Position numbers and translations under genes: made by a program. Positions 14,337 to 23,468 of a stretch of DNA of 44,682 bases are shown piece by piece (the first letter of the stretch is position 1; every line of letters begins with the position of its first letter). The notes below the pieces were generated by a model. The model was not told where the DNA came from. It did no database searches and saw nothing but the letters and a program-made list of their open reading frames with translations. The stretch is taken from the NCBI RefSeq assembly GCF_900107605.1, contig NZ_FNQJ01000028.1:1-44682 (forward strand), written 5' to 3'. The DNA comes from Acidovorax soli. GTDB taxonomy: Bacteria > Pseudomonadota > Gammaproteobacteria > Burkholderiales > Burkholderiaceae_C.

Positions 14337-15622
14337 CGTGAAGTCCCCCGGTTGAAGAACAGCGGCTGGTATGGCCGCAGCACCAGGTCGCGGTTGACGA
14401 TGATGCGCACCGGCAGGCCGGGCCGCTCTGTCAGTGTCGGCTGGATGTTGAGGTTGCGCCGGGTCATCTCCTGTCCCGCCTGGTTCACACTGTCTTGCAG
14501 GCTGTCGCGTCCGGCGATGATGACGCGATCGCCGCCCTGACGATTCTCCGGTGCGGCCAGCTCGGCACCGACGCCCAGCAGCGTCGTCAGTGCCGCGCCA
14601 GCGAAGATGCGATCCCAATGCCAATCGACGCCATCCTCCAGGCCGGCGTAGCCGGCCGGGTCAGTGCCGGCCAAGTTGTCGAGCGTGAGCGATGACGTGT
14701 CCGGCAGGATGACCCGGTTCCACACCACCTGCACGCGGCTCTGCCCATAAGCGACCTGGCTGTTGTATTTGCCGAAGATGCGCGATCCCTGCGGGATCAG
14801 CAGATAGCGGCCGGTCGCGGTGTCGTACACCGGCTCCGTCACCGTGCCGATCACGTCGCCCGGCAGGTCGGACTTGATGCCCGTTACGAGCGCCGCGGCG
14901 ATCACCGTGCCGGCCATCACCTGGTACGGCGAAGTCGGCATTTGCAGAATGCCGGAATTACGGGTTTCCGTAGTTCCGACTTTCTGGAACGCCTCTTTCT
15001 GGTCTTGGCGGTTCTGCACGGCAGTCGGGTCGGCGGGCTGGGCCGCCGTCGAGGCCGGTCCTGCGGCCTGCGGATCGAAGCCGGTTAAGCCAGATGTCGG
15101 GCCGGCGGCGGCCACCTGCGTCGGCGCCGTAGCGGCGCGCTGGTTGCTGGAGCGGAAGAACACTGACGATCCCGCTGCCGCTTCAGCCTCCTTGCGCCGC
15201 GCGTCACGCTCGGCGGCGCCGGGGTCTTGGCCGGGCGGCGAGTAGCGGGCCACCGCCTGCTGTTGAGACTTCACGATGGCCGGCCCCAGGTCGCCGGGCA
15301 ACGGCGGCCCCAACTCTGGCACCTTAGGCGGTAGCTTGGAGTAATCAGTGGGAAGCTGGTCCAGTCCTTCGGAGCGCGAGACGCGATCGACGTTGTAAAG
15401 CTCGGCCGGCTCGTTGCCGCTGCGCCGATGCGTCGGCTGCAATGACCACATCGTTGCGCCCAGCACGGCCACGCCGAGGCCGCCGGTCAGCAGCGCCAGC
15501 GTTCGCCGATTCAAGCGTGTCACCGGGCGCGGCTGAGCCCGCAGCGCCACGTTCTCGGGCGCGACCTTCGGCGCAGTGTCGGGAATCGGCACATCTGGGG
15601 TTTCGTCCTGGCTCATGGTCAT
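14333..15622 (-). CDS. trbI: Conjugal transfer protein TrbI (VirB10-like)
   Basis: 429-residue VirB10-family protein that spans the periplasm and links the inner-membrane complex to the outer-membrane pore of the type IV secretion system. A short cytoplasmic N-terminus is followed by a single membrane segment (about residues 42-62, TLALLTGGLGVAVLGATMW), a Pro/Ala-rich linker and the conserved C-terminal barrel domain with SPYQVMAGTVIAAAL, IPQGSRIFGKYN and the LDNLAGTDPAGYAGLEDGVD segment. The start at 15622 overlaps the TrbG stop (ATGA); a second ATG six bases on is possible. Confidence 0.95.
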   Translation of the reverse strand: MTMSQDETPDVPIPDTAPKVAPENVALRAQPRPVTRLNRRTLALLTGGLGVAVLGATMWSLQPTHRRSGNEPAELYNVDRVSRSEGLDQLPTDYSKLPPKVPELGPPLPGDLGPAIVKSQQQAVARYSPPGQDPGAAERDARRKEAEAAAGSSVFFRSSNQRAATAPTQVAAAGPTSGLTGFDPQAAGPASTAAQPADPTAVQNRQDQKEAFQKVGTTETRNSGILQMPTSPYQVMAGTVIAAALVTGIKSDLPGDVIGTVTEPVYDTATGRYLLIPQGSRIFGKYNSQVAYGQSRVQVVWNRVILPDTSSLTLDNLAGTDPAGYAGLEDGVDWHWDRIFAGAALTTLLGVGAELAAPENRQGGDRVIIAGRDSLQDSVNQAGQEMTRRNLNIQPTLTERPGLPVRIIVNRDLVLRPYQPLFFNRGTSR

Positions 15623-16620
15623 TTCCCCCGCGTGCCATCCGTGCGCTCGATGCGCACCACGTCGCCCTTGTCCCCGCCCAAGCGAAGTTCGGCCGCGCCG
15701 AACAGCCGATCCACGATGTAGTACGGTGAGCGGAAGCGGTAGTTCACCAGTTGCCCGTCGCCCTGAGCGCCGATCACGAACAAGGGAGGCAACTCGCCCT
15801 GCGCGATGCCTCCCGGGAACTGGATATAGACCTTCTCGCCGTCGTCGAAAGCGCGCAATGGCTTCCACGGTGGATTGCTGCCGCTGACCGCGTAGCGGAA
15901 GCGGATCTTCTCCAGCGACAGGCCGGTATCGACCGGCGCCGTCGCCTGCGCGGCCTGCGACTGGCGCTGCAAGGCCAACATCCGATCTTTCGGATAGTCC
16001 CAAGACACCGATGCCATCCACGCTTTTTCCGTCGAGGTCAGTTCCAGCAGGTATGTCCTGCGGTTCGTGGTGACGACCAGATTGGTCTTGAGACCCGACC
16101 GGGTGGGCTTCACCAGCACGTTGACGCGCAGCTCGGCGCCGGCGCCGCTGGACGTATCGCCAACGATCCAACGCACCGTGTCGCCGGCGGCGACCGTCAC
16201 CAGTTCCTCGCCCGGCTGTAGGGACACGACGGTGACGCGCCCCGGCGCAGCGTAGACCTGATACAGCGCGCCGTCGGTGAAAGGCCACACCTGAATCGCG
16301 TTGACGTAGCCCTCGCGCGTCGGCGCCATGCGCGCCTCGGCGTTGGCACGCGAGACTCGCACGGTTTCGTCGGCCGGCTCCGGCGCGGGCTTGACTTCGT
16401 CCACGTCAGGCAGCGGCTTCATCTGCGCCGGCATCGGCAGCACCTTCGGCACCTCCACCACTTCCACCGGCTTCGGTGGTTCGGGCAACGGTTGCGCCAG
16501 CACCGGCTCATCGAGCGAGATGCGCGGCGGGGGCTTGCCCTGCGAGGCGCAGCCCATCAGTGACGACGCGGTGGCCGCCAAAGTCAGCACAAAAGCGTAA
16601 AAGCGGAAAGACAGGTTCAT
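15619..16620 (-). CDS. trbG: Conjugal transfer protein TrbG (VirB9-like)
   Basis: 333-residue VirB9-family outer-membrane complex component. It has an N-terminal signal with a lipobox-like LMGC, a Pro-rich segment, then two beta domains typical of VirB9: the N-terminal YVNAIQVWPFTDGALYQVYAAPGRVTVVSL part and the C-terminal FRYAVSG ... RAFDDGEKVYIQFP ... VNYRFRSPYYIVDRLF part that contacts VirB10. The start at 16620 overlaps the TrbF stop (ATGA) and is preferred to a frame reaching 16659 inside trbF. Confidence 0.95.
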   Translation of the reverse strand: MNLSFRFYAFVLTLAATASSLMGCASQGKPPPRISLDEPVLAQPLPEPPKPVEVVEVPKVLPMPAQMKPLPDVDEVKPAPEPADETVRVSRANAEARMAPTREGYVNAIQVWPFTDGALYQVYAAPGRVTVVSLQPGEELVTVAAGDTVRWIVGDTSSGAGAELRVNVLVKPTRSGLKTNLVVTTNRRTYLLELTSTEKAWMASVSWDYPKDRMLALQRQSQAAQATAPVDTGLSLEKIRFRYAVSGSNPPWKPLRAFDDGEKVYIQFPGGIAQGELPPLFVIGAQGDGQLVNYRFRSPYYIVDRLFGAAELRLGGDKGDVVRIERTDGTRGK

Positions 16621-17321
16621 GGCTTGGCTCCTTCGGACGCATCCAGTTCGCGGCTCCACGACAAGCCGTTGACGTAGATGCCCAGCGGGTTCTTGCGCAG
16701 GCGTTGCTCGGTGCGCGGGGTTTGCAGGACGATGGAAATCACGGCGTTCCAGCGTTGGGTGCCCGCCGGCGCGCCGTTGACGAAACGCTGCTCCGTCCAG
16801 CGCACGTTGAACGACGAATCGCTGGCGCGAACGACGCTGGTGATCTGCACGGTTACCGACTCCTTGCCGACGCGCGCGAACGGATCATTCGTGTGCGCGT
16901 AGTCGTTGAGTACCGCTGCGCCGCGATCGGTGGTGTAGTCGTAGGCATCCAGCCAGTTCTGCCGTACCACGATGGGGTCAATCGACAGCGACCGAACCAG
17001 CGTGATGAAGTGCGCCAAGTGGTAGGCGACCTGTGCATCTGCTGGCCGGTACGGCGTGGCGGCCTCGCCGATCGCGCGCACCTGGCCGGTCTTGTCCACC
17101 TCCACCACGTAGGGCGTGACGATGGACTGCGCCGAGCGCCAAACCAGGCCGCCCGCCATCAAGAGCGCCAGCGCGAGGCAGCCAAAGGCCATCAGCCGCC
17201 AATTCTTCGCCTGCACCCGGGCCGAGCCGATGCGCTCGTCCCATACCTGCGCGGCGGCTTGATACGGGGTGGCAGGCTGCGGCGTATCGGCGTAGCGCAC
17301 CTGCGGTCGTTTGAATCGCAT
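16617..17321 (-). CDS. trbF: Conjugal transfer protein TrbF (VirB8-like)
   Basis: 234-residue VirB8-family inner-membrane scaffold of the type IV secretion system. It has a cytoplasmic N-terminus with TPYQAAAQVWDERIGSA, one membrane segment at about 44-62 (MAFGCLALALLMAGGLVW) and a periplasmic NTF2-like domain containing YVVEVDKTGQV and RWTEQRFVNG. It lies between trbL (12 bp upstream) and trbG (4-base overlap). Confidence 0.95.
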   Translation of the reverse strand: MRFKRPQVRYADTPQPATPYQAAAQVWDERIGSARVQAKNWRLMAFGCLALALLMAGGLVWRSAQSIVTPYVVEVDKTGQVRAIGEAATPYRPADAQVAYHLAHFITLVRSLSIDPIVVRQNWLDAYDYTTDRGAAVLNDYAHTNDPFARVGKESVTVQITSVVRASDSSFNVRWTEQRFVNGAPAGTQRWNAVISIVLQTPRTEQRLRKNPLGIYVNGLSWSRELDASEGAKP

Positions 17322-17333
17322 AGCTGGTTCTCC

Positions 17334-18719
17334 TCAAGAATCGGAATCGGTAAGGCTTGGTCCGCTGCCCGAGCCGCCGCCGTCCCCGCCGCGCAGCGTG
17401 TGTGCGGCAGTGGTGGCGGCATGGGATATCTGCTGGCGGCGATGCAGCCGCTTGGCCCAGGCGGGTTGTTGTTGGTTGGCGCTATTCGCGGCGGCTTCGC
17501 CTGCGGCGGTCGGGCCTGATGCGGCAGCACCGGCCGTTGCGCCACCACCGGACGCCTGTTCCGCACCATCCGAGCGGAAGGCGGCAGCGGCGCGCTGCCC
17601 GATTGAGCGCGCGCTAGCGGCGGCCCTCTGGCCGACCGCCTGCGCGCCGGTCTTGGCGACGTTACCTAGGCCCGCCATTGCACCTTTCGCACCACCGCCG
17701 GCAGAGGCGGAACCGACCTGAAACGCCGACCGTGCGCTGCTGGCGGTCGAGGCAGCGGCGCGGGCGCCGCTGCCGATGGCGCTGGCGGCAGCTGGTGCCA
17801 TGCGCGCTCCAGCCACCACAGCGCTACCGACGCCGGTAGCGGCAGCGCCGACTGCGACTGCGGTCCCCGCCGCACCCAGGGCGGCGCCAGCCATCGCGCC
17901 AGCACCGAGTTGTGGGCCGCCTGAAATCAACCCGGTGGCGATGCCTGGCCCGAAGATGCCCAGCGCAAGCATTGCCAACGACGCCAGCATCACCACCAGC
18001 GCATGGTCTATGGAAGGCTCGCCCGGCGTGGTCGGGAACTCTGCGAACAACCCCGTACCGATGCCGACGATGACAGCCAGCACCAATACCTTGATGCCCG
18101 ACGACACGACGTTACCGAGCACCTTTTCAGCGAGGAACGCGGTCTTGTTCCAAAGCGCGAACGGCACCAGCACGAAGCCGGCGAGCGTGGTCAGCTTGAA
18201 CTCGATCAGCGTGACGAAGAGCTGCACCGCCAGCACAAAGAAGCTGAGGATGACGATGAACCAGGCGAGGAACATCACGACGATGGGCGCGATGTTGACA
18301 AACACTTCCGGAAAGCCTGCCATCTCACTTATCTGTTGAAGGATCGGCGCCGCCGCGTCAATGCCGGACTTAGCGAGGTGTCCCGGTTGCAGGAACGTCG
18401 CCATGCTCACGGTCGAGCCGGACGCTGTCAGGCCCAAGCCGGCGAAAGAGCGAAACACGATGCTGGCCAGCATGTTGAAATTGCCGATGATGTAGGCGAA
18501 GGCGCCGACGTAGAGCACCTTGCGAATGAGCTTCGCCATCACGTCGTCGCCCTGGCCGGTCGCATGGCCGAGCGCCCAATACAACCCGGCGAGCGTCATG
18601 TCGATCGCCACCAGCGTCGCGGTCAGGAACGCGACTTCGCCGCGCAGCAGACCGAAGCCGGAGTCGATGTAGGTAGAAAAGACGTTGAGAAAATGGTCAA
18701 TGATGGAAACGTCGTTCAT
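17334..18719 (-). CDS. trbL: P-type conjugative transfer protein TrbL (VirB6-like)
   Basis: 461-residue polytopic inner-membrane protein. The first 290 residues hold several membrane segments (for example VAFLTATLVAIDMTLAGLYW and LAWFIVILSFFVLAVQLF) and the TrbL/VirB6 core. The last 170 residues are a low-complexity Ala/Gly/Ser tail typical of TrbL. It forms the channel platform. The start overlaps the stop of the trbK-like gene by 4 bases. Confidence 0.94.
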   Translation of the reverse strand: MNDVSIIDHFLNVFSTYIDSGFGLLRGEVAFLTATLVAIDMTLAGLYWALGHATGQGDDVMAKLIRKVLYVGAFAYIIGNFNMLASIVFRSFAGLGLTASGSTVSMATFLQPGHLAKSGIDAAAPILQQISEMAGFPEVFVNIAPIVVMFLAWFIVILSFFVLAVQLFVTLIEFKLTTLAGFVLVPFALWNKTAFLAEKVLGNVVSSGIKVLVLAVIVGIGTGLFAEFPTTPGEPSIDHALVVMLASLAMLALGIFGPGIATGLISGGPQLGAGAMAGAALGAAGTAVAVGAAATGVGSAVVAGARMAPAAASAIGSGARAAASTASSARSAFQVGSASAGGGAKGAMAGLGNVAKTGAQAVGQRAAASARSIGQRAAAAFRSDGAEQASGGGATAGAAASGPTAAGEAAANSANQQQPAWAKRLHRRQQISHAATTAAHTLRGGDGGGSGSGPSLTDSDS

Positions 18720-19009
18720 GGCCGTTCCTCCGTCGGCGTGCTGGGGCCGTCGAAGCTGGCCGGGATCGGCGGCAGGTCAGCCAGCGTTTGGTATTCACCT
18801 GGCCCGGCCCGCCCGGAGAGGAAGCGGCGTAGGTCTGCCTGGTCCACTCGCGCGCAGAACCCGTCGTCGTGTTCGCCACGGTGGCACTGCGCACGCAACG
18901 CGTGCAGCTGCGCCGGATCAGCGGCCAGCGCATCGACCGACAATGCCTGCGGCCGGTTGCAGCCGGCCAGCAGGCACGCGAAGGCGAACAGGATGGGCGC
19001 GCGTTTCAT
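18716..19009 (-). CDS. trbK: TrbK-alt type entry exclusion lipoprotein
   Basis: 97-residue small lipoprotein between trbJ and trbL. The signal peptide ends in a good lipobox (LLAGC, Cys17). The mature part has three further Cys (QCHRGEHDDGFC) and a Pro-rich tail. Position and pattern fit the alternative TrbK entry exclusion proteins of Trb systems, which stop uptake of a second copy of the same element. A longer upstream start inside trbJ is rejected because the signal peptide begins at this ATG. Confidence 0.82.
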   Translation of the reverse strand: MKRAPILFAFACLLAGCNRPQALSVDALAADPAQLHALRAQCHRGEHDDGFCARVDQADLRRFLSGRAGPGEYQTLADLPPIPASFDGPSTPTEERP

Positions 19010-19020
19010 GGCTATGCCCG

Positions 19021-19749
19021 TCAGTTGCCGTAGAAATTGACCGACTGCGGCCTGTACGCCGTGCCGGTGCCGAGGAAGCGCCGCGTCACCTCGCGCCCAC
19101 GTTCGACGGCAGCGGCCTGCCGCGCCAGTTCCAGTGCCGTGGCACGTCCCTGCGTGAGCTGGAGCTGTTGTGACTGGACGGACTGCTTCGCTTGCAAGGC
19201 CAAGAGTTGGTTGGTCGCCTGCATGGCTTGCAAGGCGCCGGTAGCCGACTGGCTTTGGCCTACGAGATCCGTCAAAACACCCTCGTCTTCGGTCACGTTC
19301 TGCGACACCTGCGCCTGCATCTGCATCGCGGTCTGCAAGCCATTGAGCGTGTTCTGCCAACGCTGGTGCGCGTCCTGGTACATCTGATTGCCGCTCACGG
19401 TCGCGGCGTACTGCTGCGGGTACAACTGCGCGAACTGCTGATCCATGCTCTGCACTTGGAACGCCAGCCCTTGCGCCTGCGTGATGAGTTGCTGGGTGGT
19501 CGCCAGCGTCGAGCGCAGCCGGTTGACCACGTCGAAAGGCAGGCTCGCCAGGTTGCGCCCCTGATTTATCAGCGACTGCGCCTGGTTCTGGAGTTGTTGA
19601 ATCTGGTTATTGATTTGCTCCAGCGTGCGAACCGCAGTCAACGTGTTCTGCACAAGGTTGGTCGGATCGACGACAACCCACTGCGCTTGCGCAGCGGGCA
19701 TGACACCGATCAACGCGGCAACAGCGAGGGTGACAAGGCGAATCTTCAT
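19021..19749 (-). CDS. trbJ: P-type conjugative transfer protein TrbJ (VirB5-like)
   Basis: 242-residue periplasmic or pilus-tip protein with a cleavable signal peptide (MKIRLVTLAVAALIGVMPAAQA). The mature protein is a long Gln/Asn-rich helical bundle (EQINNQIQQLQNQAQSLINQ and similar), the pattern of the TrbJ/VirB5 family. The start at 19749 overlaps the TrbE stop by 4 bases; the frame upstream of it lies in trbE. Confidence 0.94.
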   Translation of the reverse strand: MKIRLVTLAVAALIGVMPAAQAQWVVVDPTNLVQNTLTAVRTLEQINNQIQQLQNQAQSLINQGRNLASLPFDVVNRLRSTLATTQQLITQAQGLAFQVQSMDQQFAQLYPQQYAATVSGNQMYQDAHQRWQNTLNGLQTAMQMQAQVSQNVTEDEGVLTDLVGQSQSATGALQAMQATNQLLALQAKQSVQSQQLQLTQGRATALELARQAAAVERGREVTRRFLGTGTAYRPQSVNFYGN

Positions 19750-22196
19750 GGCGAAACCTCCAGAGGTTGACGAGCGAGGAAGGACGCGGCGGACGGTGCG
19801 GACGGCAGCAGGTCGGCCGCCCAATCAAGGCCGCGATGGCGCAGCCAGGCACCGGCAAAGCCCGGTGCACCGGCATCGGTAAGCACGCCGTCGATGGCGC
19901 GCTGGTCCTGGGGCGTCGAGGCGCCCGCGAATGCGAGCGTGACGGGCCCCAAATCGAGGTCGAACAGGCGATTGCCTGCACGGGATTGGTAGTAGTAGTC
20001 GCGTTTGGGCTGCGCGGTGGCGACGATCTCGATCTGGCGGCTGTTGAGGCCAAAGCCTTCGTAGATCGTGCGAATCTGCGGCTCGGTTGCCTGAGGGTTC
20101 GGCAGAAAGATGCGGCTGGCGCAGCTTTCGATGATCGCGGGAGCGATGCTCGAATCCTTGATGTCGGCGAGCGACTGCGTGGCGAAGATGACGCTGACGT
20201 TCTTCTTGCGCAGCGTCTTGAGCCATTGGCGGATGCGCGCGGCGAATACCGGGTCGTCGAGGAACAGCCAGGACTCATCGAGGATCAGCAGGGTCGGCGC
20301 ACCGTCGAACCGCTCATCGAAGCGTGCGAACAGGTAGCCCAGCACGGCTAGTACCGCAGCCTTGCTGTGCATCAACTCCTCCATCTCGAAGCACTGCACG
20401 TCGGCCGCGCCCAGGCGGTCGTGATCGGCGTCAAGTAGCTTGCCGTGCGCGCCGCCGAGCACGTAGGGCGCGAGCGCCTGCCGCAGCGCGTTCGATTGCA
20501 GCAGCACCGACAAGCCGGTGAGCGTGCGCTGCTCGACCGGGGCGCCGGCGAGGCTGCCGAGCGCTGACCAAATGGCGGCCTTCTCATCGGGGCCGACAGC
20601 TACGCCTTCGTGCAACAGGCGGCCTTCGACCCATTCGGCGGCCCAGGTTCGGTAGCCCTCGTGGTCGATGCGCGCGAGCGGCTGGAAGGCGATCGCGCCA
20701 TCAGCGCCGAGGTCGTAGTATTCGCCGCCCAGGCCCAGCGCTGTCGCCCGCATGGAGCGACCCATGTCGAAGGCGAAAATGCGTGAGCCGGGATAGCGGC
20801 GGAACTGCATCGCCAGCGTGGCGAGCAACACGGATTTCCCCATGCCCGTCGGACCTGCGATCAGCGTATGGCCTACGTCGCCGATGTGCGTCACTAGCCG
20901 GAACGGCGTCGCGCCTTCGGTGCGGGTGACGATCAGCGGCGGGCCGTCGAGATGCTCGTTCTTCTCCGGCCCGGCCCACACCGCCGACACCGGCATCAGG
21001 TGCGCGAGGTTCAGCGTCGACACGATGGGCTGGCGCACGTTGGCGTAGGCGTTGCCTGGCACCGACGACAGCCACGCCTCCACCGAATTGAGGGTTTCGG
21101 GAATCGTCACGAAGCCCCGCCCCTGAATCGCGCGCTCCACCATGCGCAGCTTCTCGTCAGCCGTGTCGGCATCGGTATCGAGCACCGTCACAGTCGCGGT
21201 GACGTAGCCGAAGGCGACTTGATCGCTGCCGAGTTCCTGCAAGGCCGTATCGGCGTCCGCCGATTTGTTGCTGGCGTCGGTATCCACCAACGGGCTTTCC
21301 TGCTGGAAGATGGTTTCGCGCAGAAGCGCCACCACGTTCTTGCGCTTGGCGAACCACTGCCGGCGCAGGCGGCCGAGTTCCTTTTCGGCCTCCGACTTGT
21401 CCATGCACAGAAAGCGCGTGCTCCAGCGGTAAGCGAAGCCCAGCCGGTTGAGGTCGTCCAGAATCCCCGGCCAAGTCGAGGTTGGGAAGCCACGCACCGT
21501 GACGACCCGCAGGTGCTGGTCGCCGAGCATCGGTGCGAGGCCGCCGATCAAGGGCGTGTCGGCCAGAAGCGCGTCAAGGTGGAACGGCACGTCCGGCACA
21601 CCGATGCGGTAGCGCCGCGTCGAGACGGTCGCGTGCAGGTAGGTCAGTGTTTCGGCGTCGTCGAGCCAGTTGATCTCCGGCATCACGCCATCGAGTAGGT
21701 CGAAGACGCGCCCGGTTTCCGCGACGAACGCGGTCAGGCGTTCGCGCCAGTCCACGCCGGCGGTCGGCGTGTTCTCGTACAGCAGCTTGGCCGCACGGGC
21801 ACGGGATTCCTCCGCCGGTAGGTATTGCAGCGTGAGGTGATAGCCGCTCTCGAAGTGGTGGCCTGATTCCTCGAAGGTCGCGCGCCGTTCTTCGTCCACC
21901 AGCCACGACAACGGTTCGGGGAAATCCGAGTGCGGATAATCCGCCGCCGGCCGGCGTTCGGCTTCGACGAACAACGCCCAGCCAGCGCCGAGTCGGCGCA
22001 GCGCGTTGTTCAGGCGTGCCGTCGTGGCGATGAGTTCGCCTTGAGTGGCACTGTCCAAATCAGGCCCACGAAAGCGCGCCGTGCGCTGGAAACTGCCGTC
22101 CTTGTTCAAGACGACACCCGGCGCGACCAGTCCGGCCCATGGCAACCAATCGGCAAGCAAGGACGGGCGCTGACGGTATTCGGCGAGATTCAGCAT
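19746..22196 (-). CDS. trbE: Conjugal transfer ATPase TrbE (VirB4-like)
   Basis: 816-residue VirB4-family ATPase, the largest motor of the type IV secretion system. The N-terminal CagE/TrbE/VirB domain occupies about 1-420. The ATPase domain has Walker A GPTGMGKS at 448-455, Walker B LLILDES near 650 and the downstream IFATQSLADIKDS motif. Intact and of normal length. It lies 15 bp after trbD. Confidence 0.96.
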   Translation of the reverse strand: MLNLAEYRQRPSLLADWLPWAGLVAPGVVLNKDGSFQRTARFRGPDLDSATQGELIATTARLNNALRRLGAGWALFVEAERRPAADYPHSDFPEPLSWLVDEERRATFEESGHHFESGYHLTLQYLPAEESRARAAKLLYENTPTAGVDWRERLTAFVAETGRVFDLLDGVMPEINWLDDAETLTYLHATVSTRRYRIGVPDVPFHLDALLADTPLIGGLAPMLGDQHLRVVTVRGFPTSTWPGILDDLNRLGFAYRWSTRFLCMDKSEAEKELGRLRRQWFAKRKNVVALLRETIFQQESPLVDTDASNKSADADTALQELGSDQVAFGYVTATVTVLDTDADTADEKLRMVERAIQGRGFVTIPETLNSVEAWLSSVPGNAYANVRQPIVSTLNLAHLMPVSAVWAGPEKNEHLDGPPLIVTRTEGATPFRLVTHIGDVGHTLIAGPTGMGKSVLLATLAMQFRRYPGSRIFAFDMGRSMRATALGLGGEYYDLGADGAIAFQPLARIDHEGYRTWAAEWVEGRLLHEGVAVGPDEKAAIWSALGSLAGAPVEQRTLTGLSVLLQSNALRQALAPYVLGGAHGKLLDADHDRLGAADVQCFEMEELMHSKAAVLAVLGYLFARFDERFDGAPTLLILDESWLFLDDPVFAARIRQWLKTLRKKNVSVIFATQSLADIKDSSIAPAIIESCASRIFLPNPQATEPQIRTIYEGFGLNSRQIEIVATAQPKRDYYYQSRAGNRLFDLDLGPVTLAFAGASTPQDQRAIDGVLTDAGAPGFAGAWLRHRGLDWAADLLPSAPSAASFLARQPLEVSP

Positions 22197-22211
22197 CGCG
22201 GCATCTCCTCG

Positions 22212-22481
22212 TCAGACGTCCAACAGCGGCTTGTGCTTGAGGTGCTTGGCAAACACCTGCATGAACTGCGGATCGACGCGAGCTCCCCAAACCGCCAGCG
22301 AATGGCCGACGATCCAGAGCACGACGCCGGGAATCCACAGTTGCATGCCCAGGCCAACGGCAGCGGCCAGTGTCCCGTTGGCGATCGCTACAGTGCGCGG
22401 TGCGCCGCCCATCAGAATCGGCTCGGTCAGCGAGCGGTGCAGTGGCACCTCGAAGCCCGGCAAGTCGCTGGCCGTGCTCAT
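22212..22481 (-). CDS. trbD: Conjugal transfer protein TrbD (VirB3-like)
   Basis: 89-residue VirB3-family inner-membrane protein. The N-terminal motif (EVPLHRSLTEPILMGGAPR) is typical of TrbD and is followed by two membrane segments. The start overlaps the TrbC stop (ATGA). Confidence 0.94.
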   Translation of the reverse strand: MSTASDLPGFEVPLHRSLTEPILMGGAPRTVAIANGTLAAAVGLGMQLWIPGVVLWIVGHSLAVWGARVDPQFMQVFAKHLKHKPLLDV

Positions 22482-22861
22482 ACGACGGCCCCGCCGGAGA
22501 AGCTGAAGAACGACAGGAAGAAGCTCGACGCCGCGAACGCAATGGTCAGACCGAACACGATCTGGATCAGCTTGCGGAAGCCGCCGCTCGTGTCGCCGAA
22601 GGCGAGCGCCAAGCCGGTGGCGATGATGATGATGACCGCGACGATGCGCGCGACCGGCCCCTGGATGGATTCGAGAATGGATTCGAGCGGACCTTCCCAG
22701 GGCATCGACGAACCGGCGGCCCGTGCCGTGCCAGCCGTCGTCAGCATCACGGCGGCCGTCAGCAGGCCGTGGTGCGCGGGGCCGGCCAGGCGCCGCAGGC
22801 GAGCCAGGATTGAGGCCGGATTTACGGAAATGCGGAAAGTATGGGCGTGCATCTGTGTCAT
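22478..22861 (-). CDS. trbC: Conjugal transfer pilin TrbC (VirB2-like)
   Basis: 127-residue prepilin. A long signal region ending in AGTARAAG is followed by two hydrophobic segments (IVAVIIIIATGLALAFG and LTIAFAASSFFLSFFSF) of the TrbC/VirB2 pilin. The start at 22861 was originally the ATGA overlap with the trbB stop. A transposon now begins 16 bases upstream of this ATG, cutting trbC and all genes after it from the trbB transcript. An ATG at 22909 lies in the transposon end and is not native. Confidence 0.94.
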   Translation of the reverse strand: MTQMHAHTFRISVNPASILARLRRLAGPAHHGLLTAAVMLTTAGTARAAGSSMPWEGPLESILESIQGPVARIVAVIIIIATGLALAFGDTSGGFRKLIQIVFGLTIAFAASSFFLSFFSFSGGAVV

Positions 22862-22872
22862 GGCAGTACTCC

Positions 22873-22877
22873 AAGGT
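22873..22877. repeat. Target site duplication of the outer transposon (left copy)
   Basis: AAGGT directly outside the left inverted repeat; the same five bases follow the right repeat at 37786-37790. Removing the transposon and one copy restores the trbB-trbC junction. Confidence 0.95.
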
Positions 22878-22915
22878 GGGGTCGTCTCAGAAAACGGAAA
22901 ATAAAGCACGCTAAG
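22878..22915 (+). repeat. Left 38-bp terminal inverted repeat (IRL) of the outer transposon
   Basis: Starts GGGGTCGTCTCAGAAAACGG and ends GCACGCTAAG; identical in inverted orientation to 37748-37785. The serine recombinase gene ends inside it (stop at 22911-22913). Confidence 0.95.
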
Positions 22916-23468
22916 CGTGCGTGGAGGCTGGCACCCAGCGGTACAGCGTCGGAATGGACACGCCGAGGTTCTTGGCCACGTCCTTGGGCGGCACCCCGCT
23001 GGCCAGCAGCTTCTTGGCCGACTCGATCTTGCTGTCGGTCATCTTCGGCTTGCGGCCGCCTTTGCGGCCGAGCTGCTTGGCGACTTCCAGCCCGGCGCGG
23101 GTGCGCTCGACGGTCAGCTCGCGCTCCATTTCGGCAAGGCTCGCCATGACGTGGAAGAAGAACCGCCCGGATGGTGTGCCGGTGTCGATGGAGTCGGTGA
23201 GGCTCCTGAACTGGACACCGTGCTTGTGCAGATCGCCGACCAGATCGACCAGTTGCTTGACCGACCGGCCCAGCCGGTCGAGCTTCCAGACGACCAAAGT
23301 ATCGCCTTCGCGCAGCATTTCGAGCGTCTTGGCCAAGCCAGGCCGGTCTGCCCGCGTGCCACTCACCTTGTCCTCGAAGACCTTTTTACATCCGGCCTTG
23401 CTCAAGGCTTCGCGTTGCAGCTCCAGGTTCTGATCCTGCGTCGAGACGCGCGCATAGCCAATCAACAT
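22911..23468 (-). CDS. tnpR: Serine recombinase/resolvase of the outer transposon
   Basis: 185-residue small serine recombinase (resolvase/invertase family) that would resolve cointegrates made during replicative transposition. The catalytic Ser is in YARVSTQDQN. The conserved Arg/Asp segment DTLVVWKLDRLGR and the E-helix ERELTVERTRAGL are present. The C-terminal helix-turn-helix is visible in PPKDVAKNLGVSIPTLYRW. Its stop codon TAG lies within IRL. It overlaps the preceding 123-residue gene by 7 bases. It sits at the far end from tnpA, unlike the tnpR-tnpA pair of Tn21, so its res site is probably elsewhere in the element. Confidence 0.92.
   Translation of the reverse strand: MLIGYARVSTQDQNLELQREALSKAGCKKVFEDKVSGTRADRPGLAKTLEMLREGDTLVVWKLDRLGRSVKQLVDLVGDLHKHGVQFRSLTDSIDTGTPSGRFFFHVMASLAEMERELTVERTRAGLEVAKQLGRKGGRKPKMTDSKIESAKKLLASGVPPKDVAKNLGVSIPTLYRWVPASTHA

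Noticed and set aside
14333..16288. Long minus-strand frame extending trbI upstream through trbG
   Set aside because: TrbI begins at 15622 with an ATGA overlap; the extension lies out of frame over trbG and is Arg-rich nonsense.
18003..19040. 345-codon plus-strand frame opposite trbL
   Set aside because: Antisense of a recognised membrane protein; the product is low-complexity and charged.
22862..22909. Extended start for TrbC at 22909
   Set aside because: The extra residues are encoded by the transposon inverted repeat, and the native ATG is at 22861.
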